The position numbers and the translations under genes are program-made. This document shows, in pieces, positions 22,810-60,846 of a DNA stretch of 64,000 nucleotides (position 1 is the first letter of the stretch; each line of letters starts with the position of its first letter). The notes below the pieces were generated by a model. It was not told the origin of the DNA, did no database searches, and saw nothing but the letters and a program-made list of their open reading frames with translations. Source of the stretch: Whitmania pigra (lineage: Eukaryota > Annelida > Clitellata > Hirudinida > Haemopidae); contig JAJTWR010000458.1 in NCBI GenBank assembly GCA_021613335.1, positions 1,263,501-1,327,500 of the forward strand, given 5' to 3'.

Positions 22810-25800
22810 TTATTTCTGATTCTCAGCTTCCTCTTCTGCGATCGCTGAGATCTGAAGATGATGCATGGCCATGACATACTGTTCATTCAATGTCTCTAAA
22901 TTCTGCAAAACAACAATTACTTTCTCTTTGCAACTTAAAATATTTTATATAAACTCCTAAATCATAAATTCAGAACACTGGTGCCTTATCTTTTTTGTTA
23001 TCAATTGTCAATGAATGAATTTTATGTAAGTTGAGTTAATTGATTTAAATTGGATGAAGACAAGTTAGCCTGGCCATCAAGGAATTGTTTAAACATAGAT
23101 TTATAATAATAAAAACATCATTAATTAAAAGTAATAAATTCCTGTGATTATTCCATCCATCCATCCATCAATGTATCTCTAAATTTTAAATGAGACTCAC
23201 CAAACAATTTGTATGCAAATTCACATTTATTTGGATATCTTGTGAATAAAGACTTTCATTTAACACAAACCAGAAAAATAACGATGCAACTTATCAACTT
23301 AACATCAACAGCAACTTAAAGAATGAGGTAAGTGTGGATTGTGAGATGGTTTCTGCTTGCTGAATATCGTATAGAAACATATGTTGATCACGTAAACTGG
23401 AAAGTGGAATGTCAAAGATGCGTGGAATGAATTGTGGAGAATTAGTTGAGCAAGTTTCCAGTGTTCAATCCCTGAAATGACTCCAAAATGGCAAATTTCT
23501 GCAACAAATCTTGGTCTTTGCAAGCATCAGCTGGTGACAGGTAAGCTTCTATGAAAATGTCCCTAATTGGCATAAATATGATAACAATCGTTTAAGAACT
23601 GGTTCATCAAAATGAATTAAATGACATTAAGCAACTTAGCATATGTTATAAAGAAAGAATGTGTCGATTTATAAAGAAATTTGTTGAAACATGCATCAAT
23701 TGTTCAAATAAATTTGACAACTGCTGCATGTTTGTTAAGACCAATGAGTCTGTAACCTTGTCGTCAACTATGACAATTCTTCCTTCGATTTGTGGTGCGA
23801 GGGCATGTGCTGCTGCCTCTTCCTCTATCATTGCAATGGAGGTTCTCCTTGTCATGCTGTACTTCGATCTTTGAAAGACTGAACTCTGACGTCTCAACTG
23901 GTGTCGCTGCTGCATGATCTTGATCGGGTCGAAGTCGTCGGGCAAGAGGTCGGAAGTGTCGTCTGCATCGATGGTCGTCTGAGGAAACAGGCTCTTCCTC
24001 CTGATCGGAGGAAAGCAAATCACAAATTGATTTCAGATGGACCATCCGCTGATGACAGCTTATTTTAAATGCTTTTTTAAAAAATTGAATTCCATTTCTT
24101 ATCACAACACTGGTAAAGGGAAATTGAATTTGTTTGCACATATGCAAGAACAATAGCTTCATGGAAAAAATAATAAATTTCGATTGTCAAGTGTTCACAA
24201 CAACGATAAAAATAGTAACATCTAACGTCTGTAAATCCTCTAAGATGTCAAGCATTTGTTTTATTTTTAAAGACAATCAATCATTGACACCTGGCACAGG
24301 TAATTATGCTTGGTCTGTGCATAAACTTTGGTTTAATCTCTCCTTTGATTATTTTGACAGCTTGAAAGTGATTCTGCACTGCAGTCACAAGAGGCTGTCC
24401 ATTTTCTGGGTCAGACTGATTCAAAGCGAAAGAAAAAACATCTCAGAAATGATAACAAACCAGCAACAATCTCAAATGATGCAATTTTTATTCTAAAAGT
24501 GCATCAACAATCAGATAAATCTTTCTCCTGCATATTCACATTATTTTCATATTATTAACACAATCAATAATGAGAGATAATAATATAATAATAATAAGAT
24601 GCCATATATTACCAGCAGATGATCTATTTAAGTGCTGCTGTAATTATGACTTGCTACTTGTGAATTTACTGAAATGCTTTGTTAAAACAAATTTAAGCCA
24701 AGTTCACCAGTTTTTCAACTCTTTTGAAGACATCGTAACCATCTTTGCCTTCAACCAGGTAGGCCTTAGTCACAAGACGATAGTACTGCAATAAATTAAT
24801 TCATTTATAAATGGTAATTATGATAATTATAACAATAATAATGACAGTAATAATAATATTATTAACTTAATAAGTGTTGTCTAATCAACAGCAATTATAG
24901 TATTATTATTATAGTAAATTTTTCACTCAAAATGGAAGATGTGAATGATATTTAAGAAATACAACAGCAAAATTAATAAAAGTATTAACTGCTGAAAAAG
25001 TAAGCAATGTTTAACAGATTAATAACAGGTTTACATAATTCTTAAAAACTTACATAGCTTTAACTAGAAATATTGAAAAATTAAAAAACAAAAATAAAAT
25101 AAATGGAATAAACAATCTATAAATTAAGTTAATATTATTTGTTACTCATTGTATATTATATAATAATATTAAACGGATGTAATTTATTGATACTTGAAAT
25201 AAATATTTTGCAGCCCTCTTTTAGAAATATTGAACAAATGATGTTAAACTTTACCTTCTCCAGGTCGATGTAATGACCCTGTATCTTGACATGCCTCGGA
25301 TTGACTCTTTTTCCCGGAGGTTTCTTCGGGTCGAAGCCGAACTTTATTCCACTGACCTGAGCAAACCTTCCTTCCAATGATGGATACTTGCTCACTGAAT
25401 TCTCCAGTGCCTCGATGATGTCGCTGCCTGAGATTTTTGAGCATTTTTATGTTGGCCTCATATTAATTTAACATTTTGAATGTTATCAATAATAATACAA
25501 CACAATAATCTGCAATAACCCATTAATAACTTCATGAACCTTTGATTTTTAGGACTATCAATGGGTCGACCATTGGCAAAATGGCTGTAAGGTCACGAAC
25601 TTTGAACTCTCCCCTGGGGTGGATCATGTCTGACCTGAGAGTCCCAGAGTTCAACATAGCCAATTCTGCATCTGTGGCTTCAAGCATGATGTCAGCAATG
25701 AAATTACCTGTTAGAAATAAATCAAATGAAACAATTATCTTGATTTAATGATTGAATTTATTAAAGTTATATTAAATAATAATTAAATTACATCACAAAG

Positions 25801-28800
25801 GATGTTTAAGACTGCACTGTTATCATCAACATCACCACCACCATTATCATCTGTGAAGCACTTAATGTATATTGATATCAAATTACTTCATTCCACACTG
25901 TTGTGTATGGATGATATAATTATAAAATTGTATAATTATATTATATTACTCATCAACACACGATCTTCTAAAATGCATGTCGAGACAGCAGTTGTTTCAA
26001 TAAAGTAGTTCTAGTTCGAGTTGTGCAGATAGTTGGTAGTTAGTATTTGTCTGGTTAGCTAATGCGGGTTATAACACACACACATCCAGGTATCCACGGC
26101 AACATGGACTCACCCAAGTTGGTCTCCGAAGTTCTGATTGATGAAAACCTCCCATCGAGGTCCACCTCAATCCGACCAATCACAACATCGAGTTGATCCG
26201 TCATGGATTCTGGAGGGCAATATAGATATAATAATAATTATATAAACAACATTAATAACAAGAAAAATAATGATGATAATTAGTAGTAATATAAATGTTA
26301 CATTGTCTTTAATGAAATCAAGTTAGCTACGGATATTTAACAAATATAACTTTAAGATTCTTCATCATGAGTTTTTCCACAGATAAGCTCAAATAGATAA
26401 CAAAAGAGAAGACTTTTGAATTTGAATTTGTTTTATTTTCAATCCAAAATTCTCTTTACTTGAATATTCATCAACCACTTTTTGAGCCTCTGGATTCTCT
26501 TTAATGTCAGAAGTAACCTCCACTCGCTTGACCTCCAAGTCTTTGAACTCTGACCCCTGAAAGGTCAGAGTGATGAGTGCAAACTCACGAAAATCTGTGC
26601 CACTTTTTATGACCCAATTGCCCTTCAACTATGAATAAAAAACAATAAATAAATAAACTTATTTAATTTTAACTTTGCAATTACTGGAATTACAGTGCAA
26701 ATTAAAGTTACCACCTTCAAAGTGTTTTATTGCATATTCAACGACACAAGGCATCATCATCATCATCATCACAATCAGAACCTTCTTAACATTGAAGTCG
26801 TGATCATGTCCGCCAAGTACGAGGTCGATGCCGGGCACACTTTCTGCCAGTTTCAAGTCGTTCGGCCACCTCATGTGGGTCAGAGCAATGATGTAGTCTG
26901 CACCCTGTTTCAGAAATTAATTTCTAAGTTAATTTAAAAACATATTTAATTTGATTTAAAACATTTCATTAATTTAAAACACAACAAAAGTTAAGATAGG
27001 TATCTCTAAAAGATTTTCCAAGCTATCAGTTTTAGAGAAAAATTGAGAGTATCTTCAATAATAATATTAAAATATAATTTTGGTATTAAACCAAGTATGA
27101 CCATTTAAAAATGGAATATGCAGAATGATATTTCTTAGTTTAGGTAGAAAGTTGGAATGTAATGAAAATACAAATATATAAATTAAAGATTATTGCAATC
27201 TGTTTATTCATTTAGATGTGGATTTGTGGCTTCAACTGCTGGACCATTCTTTAATTGCATCATCAGTTATGATGATGATGATGACGACGAAAATGATTTT
27301 AACGATGATGATGATGATGATGACATTGAATGTTTACTGTTCCAGTGCTTTGGTTTGTTCAAAACTGGTGATCAATAAAATGAAGAAAACAAATATAAAA
27401 ATTAAACTGATCTAATGATTAGGATGAACACATTTGTACAAATAAAAACAATGCTTTAACAACATGATAACCTCTTAAAAACTAAAGTTTGATCACCTGT
27501 GCTCTCAACTCCTCCGACAAAGCAGTTCCTTCTTCAACAAAATCAAGGACTTCGACATCTTCAGGGTCCATTGTGGTCAAACAGTCAATCCATTCTCTCT
27601 CAATAAGACCAATAATTCCAATCTGTAAAGATATTCATTATTTCTCTTTAAAAAATAATAATTGTAAAAATAGTAATAATATTTATGAACAAATTTAATG
27701 AATGTCTAAGTAACTATACATTGTTGCTTCTTCTCTATGAGATAGCAGGACAAAATATTGTTGAATGAAATATTTTGAATTATATATTTATTTAATATTA
27801 TTGAATGAAATATTTTGTGCTCAAAATCAAAATATGTAACAAATCCAATAATGTACTGCTTCCAGAGATAATTTTAGCTTTTTTTTTAAGTTTTAAAAAG
27901 GACCTTACTTACATTAGTACTAAACATAAATCTCTTTTTAGTTGGCATAATTTGCAACCAATTACTGTCTTCATATCTAATAATGAACACTTATATAAAG
28001 ATGAATGAAATCAAGTTAAATCATTGCTAATATCATAATCAAGGCCTAAAACTTGCTTCCTTTAAGCCATTCTGACCTTGACTCCGTTCCACTCAAAAAG
28101 GTCATAAACTTCTCCGTTTGCCAGAGGTCGTTCGGTTGTTGCATCGAGTGCATTGCTCATGAGCCAAACGCACTTTGTTTCCTTCACCAGATCATCCAGC
28201 ACATCCATTCCAAAGTCTGAACAAGATTACAAAATTATTGATGATTATTTGGAAATGCAAATATTCGTGATGAAAAGTTTTTTTTTGTAATTTAATGAGC
28301 AAGAGTGACATTACAATTTTGTGTAATTATTTCAAAGTTGTGCAATCCACAATTTGGTAGGTGAAACTATTTGAGAGACTAAATAATAATAACAGTGTTG
28401 GTACTTTATAATAACTAACATAAACCAATAAAAACTTTTCTATTTTTTTTTACAAAACTGACTAGTTTTGCACTAACCAAAATCATGGTTTCCATAGAGG
28501 GAATAATGGATGTCAAGCATATTCATTATAGGCACCATTTGTTTTCCTTTTGTGACTGTGCTCACTGCAGGTATAACATTAAGAATTAAATATTACCTAA
28601 TAATTATGTAACAAATGAAACACTGGCAAAATGGATAAATTTTAATAATTTGCGTTATAACCATCTCCAAATAAAGTCATAGTAAAAAATATTCACTGGC
28701 TGATGGATTAAATATATCCCCACTGAACAGAATGAGTGGGTTAAGATCGCGAAGGTTTTGGACGGCGGTTACAAATCTTGCAGCACCACCGACTGGCTCT

Positions 28801-28868
28801 TGAGCACGAGACTCAATGTTGTACACATCATTAAAGTGAATTATGTGCAACTGTTTAATTTCAGCCAT
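22810..28868 (-). CDS. 5'-nucleotidase-family metallophosphoesterase, 13 exons, 597 aa
   Basis: Coding exons in reverse order: 28697-28868, 28478-28564, 28077-28216, 27497-27622, 26782-26904, 26460-26628, 26114-26209, 25540-25707, 25255-25427, 24708-24785, 24291-24415, 23757-24000, 22810-22902. Phases agree. The N-terminal metallophosphatase half has HFNDVYNIE (residues 11-19; D14 is a metal ligand, with Tyr where DxH enzymes have His), SGDIFNP, STVTKGKQMVP, GNHDFDFG (82-89) and GGHDHDF. The 5'-nucleotidase C-terminal domain has DLDGRFSSIRTSETNLGNFI and MLNSGTLRSD (about 290-335). There is no signal peptide or GPI signal, so a cytosolic enzyme is likely, unlike CD73. Relatives are named trifunctional nucleotide phosphoesterase YfkN-like; substrate is not predictable. 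A C-terminal tail (about 485-568) has three RRxS motifs. Confidence 0.88.
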
Positions 28869-34126
<5,258 letters not shown>

Positions 34127-34134
34127 TATAAAAG
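34127..34134 (+). promoter_or_regulatory. TATA box of the large lipid transfer protein gene
   Basis: TATAAAAG lies about 31 bases upstream of ACAGTTAGT (about 34,158), which resembles an arthropod-type initiator. The ATG follows at 34345, giving a 5' untranslated region of about 185 bases. The spacing is right for a core promoter; the start site is inferred. Confidence 0.65.
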
Positions 34135-34344
34135 CTCAACTGTCGTTCAAGTTCAAAACAGTTAGTCGATTTCGGCCGCACATAGTCGGCTCAGCTGGTT
34201 GAAAGTTGGTGTTTCGAACTCCAGTCAAGGTGATCGGTTCGTGACTCAGAGAAAGTCGATTTGCAATCGACAGAAGTGATATTATTTGTGAATTTTCACA
34301 AAAAATAACAATAAAGATTTCCGAGGTGACGTTAAGAAAACGAA

Positions 34345-55579
<21,235 letters not shown>

Positions 55580-57379
55580 AGAGTGCAAGGAGTGCGATGA
55601 GTGCAAAGGAGTACAGGAAGTGCAAGAAGTGTAAAGAAATGAAGGAGTGAACATAACATTCGATTCGGAAATCAGTTTTTGAACAATTCGGCTCGCCGAA
55701 ACGATTTACATTTTCTTAATTAATTTGTATTTTCTAAGTTTTCTGCAAGACGATGCAACGATCACATGAAATTTGCCTCTGCTTTGTGTGACGATGGATG
55801 CATTTTTGTGCTTTGAATTGAATCAACTTTCAAGTTATCGATTTCCAACTTCATGGACCAGTGCCTGTGATCGTCGGATGAAAAATATTGCAGTTTCTAG
55901 AAAGAAAGAAAAAAGAGTTTCTTGTTCTGCTGTACAAAACAATAAAATGCTGAAACTGTTCAAAAATTGTGCTGAAATAATAAATCAGCCTAGCTAAAAT
56001 TTGAAATTATTTGGATATTTTACAGAAAATTAATTAATATACTTATAAAAAATTTTAAAATGCTCAAATATTAAAGAATAAATTATGAGTGTGGACAACA
56101 TAGGTACACAAATACATGCGAGAATGACAGGAATCATAGAAACGTCTTTCATTCATCCAAATATATGTCAAATTCATTTGTATTTGTTTCCTTGAAGTTT
56201 TCAAATTGTCTTTATAATGTCTACTGTTATTGTTGGTGTTGCTTATTTGGGAGTAAGTGTTACAAATTAAAGTTACAGTGACAAGCACGATTTAAAAGTT
56301 GATTTTGAAACAATCACCAGAGTTCTCTAAGACTAATATAAATATTTAGATGAACTCTAATATATTTATAAATATAAATTTATATATATAAATATAAATA
56401 TTTAGATGAACTCTAATATATTTATAAATATAAATTTATAGTATATAAATATAAATTATAGTATATATATATAAATTTATGCAATTTCGAACAATCAAAG
56501 GCACGGTTTAGTGGCTGTGACGTAGCTATTTTTCGCTCGAGGACGAACTATAAAATTGGCATCCCCCTCCACCCCGTTTAATCGCGTTTTTCTATTACAT
56601 CGAATAAGGACAAAAATTAAATGTTAATGAAACAGTGTATTTAAAGAAGCAATTTATAGAAATTATATTGCATGACTCATTTAATCAATGCTTTATTCTG
56701 ATTTACAGTCTACAAAAGATTTATTTTTCTTGATTTCGTTGTCGCAAACTGGTTTTTGACATAAGCAAATTCTCTTTTTTCCAATGTCTCTCTTGCAACT
56801 TTAACAAGAGCAAGATCTCTTAGAGCAAACAGAATTCAATGAACCTCCGGGGGCCGAGCTAATGAGACCGTATAAAATATATTCCAAATTTATACCTCTT
56901 CAACAACAAGACAACGCAAGCAATAAGACACATGTTCAGGAGAAGAAGGACAAAGTTGTGAACTATATGGGCTGATGTTCATAGGAAATCTTGACAATTT
57001 TAAGTTGACGAGAGTGTACAACGTGATGGCTGAGGCTGCATGTCTGCAACAAGCTTTGAGATATCAGGCTGTTATGATGGAAAATAATCAAATATCAAAA
57101 ATGACAGAGGCTGTGGAGGTCTACTGAGTCGAGGTGTATGAAAAGCTACAAAATCACGACGCACTCTAAGATTATTGGTGGGGCATAGCTGCCATGCCAT
57201 GAAACTAATCAGTAACTCGGCTGTATGTTAGTCCAGCGAGAAAATATTTTAGATTTTAGAGATGCATGCCTCTGTGTTTCCTCCGTGTTCATTCACGAAC
57301 TTTTGACTGAAAGACCTATTTTTTAATTTTCTTGTCAGCCATCGCGGTCCAAATGACGGCTGAGGATGTGCACCACTGG
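55580..57379. other. LLTP 3' untranslated region and gene-free spacer
   Basis: An AATAAA at 55941-55946 is the likely polyadenylation signal of the lipoprotein gene. A tandem duplication of a block containing tatttagatgaactctaata spans about 56,340-56,440. At 57,020-57,130 a forward frame (MAEAACLQQALRYQAVMMEN, stop at about 57,125) has peptide-like composition but no recognised family or splice support. Otherwise nothing was recognised. Confidence 0.45.
55941..55946 (+). terminator. Polyadenylation signal AATAAA of LLTP gene
   Basis: First AATAAA after the stop codon at 55577-55579, about 360 bases downstream. A second, weaker candidate lies near 55,977. Position inferred from sequence only. 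Confidence 0.55.
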
Positions 57380-58220
57380 CCTAGATGATCCTGTCCCATC
57401 GAAGCAAATATGACAAAATAAGTTTCAATTTCCTGAACGACCGCTTGCAATTGAAACTGCTACTGTTTTTAATAAAATTTGCAGTGAAATTAGAAGATTT
57501 TGAAACAAGTCATCTTCATAAAACAGAATAAAACCAAGAAGATCCAATGGAGTTTCTAATAGAACTTCATTACAGTTACTGAGCAAATTCTGTAAAAAGT
57601 TCGTGCCCATTGATTACGGTGTCTTAGTAATTTCCAAAATCTGCGCAATTTTGATAAATTATAGACAGAATCATTTTAAAGCAGCAATCCAAATTTTTTA
57701 GTCGTAAAAACGTGTTGGCATTTCCTATTGAAGTCGATCAAACATGCTTTTCATAACCCGCACAATTTCTTCTTCTGCTGAAAGTCTTGCCAATTTGCCA
57801 GGAATCTCCCACCGTCGCCTTCTTCTGTCCATCTCAATCCCCAGGCTGTTTTGGCATTTTCTACAGCAACTTGGCTAAAATCATCATGAAGCTGGACGAG
57901 TTCTTGCTCCAAAGATTCAATATCAGTTGCTGCTTTCTTGAAAGACATAATAGGATCTTGTAAGCGCATCTGTAAACGAACAATTTTTCCAAGAATGGCG
58001 TTCCGAAAAGTATGGAATTAAAATTTAATAAGCCAGTAAATGTTCTGCATCACTTCTGGTTTAGGCGTCACAGTTTAGTCCTCCGATAATTAGTCTGGCA
58101 GCCCTACTAGAGTTCATCCAGTCCTTCATGGATAGCTTTGACTGCTTCTGATCTTGCGCTCCAACGTGTTTCAGACTCCCGCTCTGCTCTTTTATGGGTA
58201 AAGCTTTTTTAAACCCGTCC
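57380..58220 (-). mobile_element. Decayed hAT (ZMYM1-like) transposase
   Basis: Read on the reverse strand from 58,210 downward, in shifting frames: SETRWSARSEAVKAIHEGLD, TRSDAEHLL, RLQDPIMSFKKAATDIESLE, LISLQILLKTVAVSIASG, and after a frame change KLKLILSYL. These match, in order, the TRWSARxDAxxA, TRxEAxxLL, LQxPxxxxxxAxxxxxxL and LLTxPVTxASGERSFSKLKLIKxYLRS blocks of ZMYM1/TTF-type hAT transposases. Several stops and frameshifts show it is dead. Terminal repeats were not located. Confidence 0.72.
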
Positions 58221-58489
58221 ACAATGGGTGGTAGATAAGTCTTATTATGATAATTATTACGATAAGTCTTACGTTGCCGCTGCAGACATTTTGTGACCGA
58301 TTTATTACCGTTGTTCAGTTATTATAATATATTGTTGTATATAATACGAACATAAAAAGCCTCATTTAGGCGCCCCTGAACCCTGGGACATACATACCTC
58401 GGCACCCTAGCTACTGATATCTGTAAAATTTAAATTTAGGTAAAAAAATCGGATCTTAGCAAATATAAATATAATTTATACTGCTTATG

Positions 58490-58548
<59 letters not shown>

Positions 58549-59181
58549 TAAATTAGAATTTATATTCTTTATGAAAGGAAAACAGGAAAAGTTCTCACAT
58601 GTTGGACGCAGGCGTAAAGAAGGAAATAGAGACATTTTTGATAACATTCTAACACAAGTCATTTGGCAGGAAAAATAAAGAGAAGGAATTTATCACTCTG
58701 GAACCTCATATATATCGGCCATTTAATGCCCTGCTTATCTCTTTGGGGTCAGACCTGCCAACAAAAGGTCATGTGTTGGCTATCATTCGTCACAGTCATT
58801 TCTTGGGCTGCTGAATTTCTTTTTCAAAAAGAAGTAATATTAGATGTTTTCGAATCAAATGTTGTTAATTTTAATTTTTTTATTTTGTTTTTTTTTTTAG
58901 AGATTTTCAAGATAATTTTGTCGAAGCACTTTAAATCTCTCCGCCCATTGAACATAACATTAATTTACAGCGGTTTAAGAAGACTGAGGTAAACTACTTT
59001 GTAATGAGCTTTGAGGTCGAATCATCATTCATTGTGAGGCATTGGAGGAGATTTTACGGATGTAAATTATTATTCAGTGTTGTGCAGTATCGAGTTACAT
59101 GTAATTTTTTACTGCAATTAATTACATTTTTCTTGTAACAAATTACTATTTTCGGTCATACTTTTAATTCGTTACCTTATA

Positions 59182-59216
<35 letters not shown>

Positions 59217-60846
59217 ATTACGGATGTTCTCAGGAGAAAATAAAACGTGTTTAATTGTGATGGAAAGTAGGCTTTCCAATTGAGCTTTAATTACAAGACA
59301 TCCATCCATTTTGGGATATTTTCCGCACCTCGTTTGTCTTCCAATCCGTCATTCCTTCAGGTCTCTTGGCAGCTTTCTCTTTTCCATTTATCCAAACTTA
59401 TAACAGAGGACTCATTATTTGTATGTAATTGTGTATTTGAAAACAAAAGACAGTTTGAACAAATTCGATTTTCTAACAATAAATGGCAAAAACTCATTAT
59501 AAGAATTTATAAATGATAAAAACAAATATTACAATATAATAATTTAATAATTTCCTTGACATAAAATTTTAATTAAAATTTAAAAGAATTACTGAACGAT
59601 TGAATAAAACGGAAAAGGAGGAGATAAAAAAAAGGAATTTTTAAATTGAAGTCGATTGCAGGCTCTCAACGCCTGGCAGAAAAAGTAATTTTTCTACCGC
59701 AGACTGCTTGAGACGACAGTCTGGATAAATGCAGGAAAATTTTCAGACTCTGAATTGCCGTAATGGAGCATAGGAAAAAAGATGTTTCCAAGTTCAATGG
59801 AAATTTTTTACACTTTCGACGTGAAAGGAATTTATTTATTTCCACCTGCATCTTCATTTTCTCGTGATTCATAAAAATGATTCATCATCATCTTCATCGC
59901 TACTATTGCCATCGTCATCATCATCACCATCATCATCGTCGTCGTCGTCACTGCCATTGTCATTGTCATCGACATTATGAAAACATTCTGTCATCATCTT
60001 CCTCGATTACAGAGTCCACTGAAATTTAAACTTTCAAGCATCCGCATCCAGTTGATAATGTTTTCCCGGTAATTAATTATAATGTTGACATTTTATTGGT
60101 GCCATTAAAAATGCCTTATTGCATTTTCCTGAGCCCTGCCACGCTGTTTGTGGTTTGAGTGTCGAGATAAGCTTTTTGGTTGTCAGCAGGTTTTTGACGT
60201 TCAGATATTCCCGATATTTTTTAAAATGTTTTATCCAATAAATTAATAAATTTCCATTTTTTTTTATAGAAAATCCTGCCTTTTCATTTTTTAATTTTGG
60301 TCGCTCACATTTATATTACCTTATTACTGGTGATAATGTTGACGATGTTGGTGATGTCTGTGAAAGAGATGGCAGCGATTATGATGATAAACTTAGGCTC
60401 TATATCATTTATGTCATCGAAGAATGAGGATATCTCATAATGCCACTCTTAAAGTACTCATTCATCCTGCACTTTTAATTACGAACTTTTTGATTAACAA
60501 TTTTTAAAGCTTAATTTTCATTTTTTATTTTTGATTAATTAGCTCTAAGGAACCGGATGTGCTGAATTTGAGCTCGGGAGCCATAACAACCTACCGTTGA
60601 GTAGGGATTAAGCAGTCATTACATAATTTTCCATCAACTTTTTAGCAAAGCTTTGAAAACTTTTGTTTGATTCAGTGTCTTAATACCATGCCTTGAAAAT
60701 CCAAATAAATCCTCGGTCTTCCACATATTCCAATGTTTCGGCCCTTTGGTTCTCCTGACTTATTCGGGGGCGGTTTTTGCCATCCTAACTCAACGTTTAT
60801 CATCGGCATGAGAGGCTTTCTTTGGCCTTCTTGTGTCGATCGCATC
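58221..60846. other. Gene-free spacer with simple repeats
   Basis: No intact gene seen. Contains an AAT array at 58,493-58,548, an ATT array at 59,181-59,213, and a CAT/CGT-rich patch at about 59,880-59,975. Short open frames have no family resemblance. Confidence 0.5.

Noticed and set aside
22135..22848. Small genes between NDUFS3 and the nucleotidase
   Set aside because: No splice sites, family motifs or suitable composition; they lie in converging 3' flanks, and 22,810-22,902 is the last nucleotidase exon on the other strand.
23659..24162. Separate small genes around 23.7-24.2 kb on either strand
   Set aside because: The reverse-strand exon 23757-24000 fits the nucleotidase gene in phase; the other frames are its shadows.
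26041..26075. Sixth SINE copy (ggttagctaatgcgggttat)
   Set aside because: Similarity to the SINE head is limited to about 20 bases, with no tail, so it may be chance.
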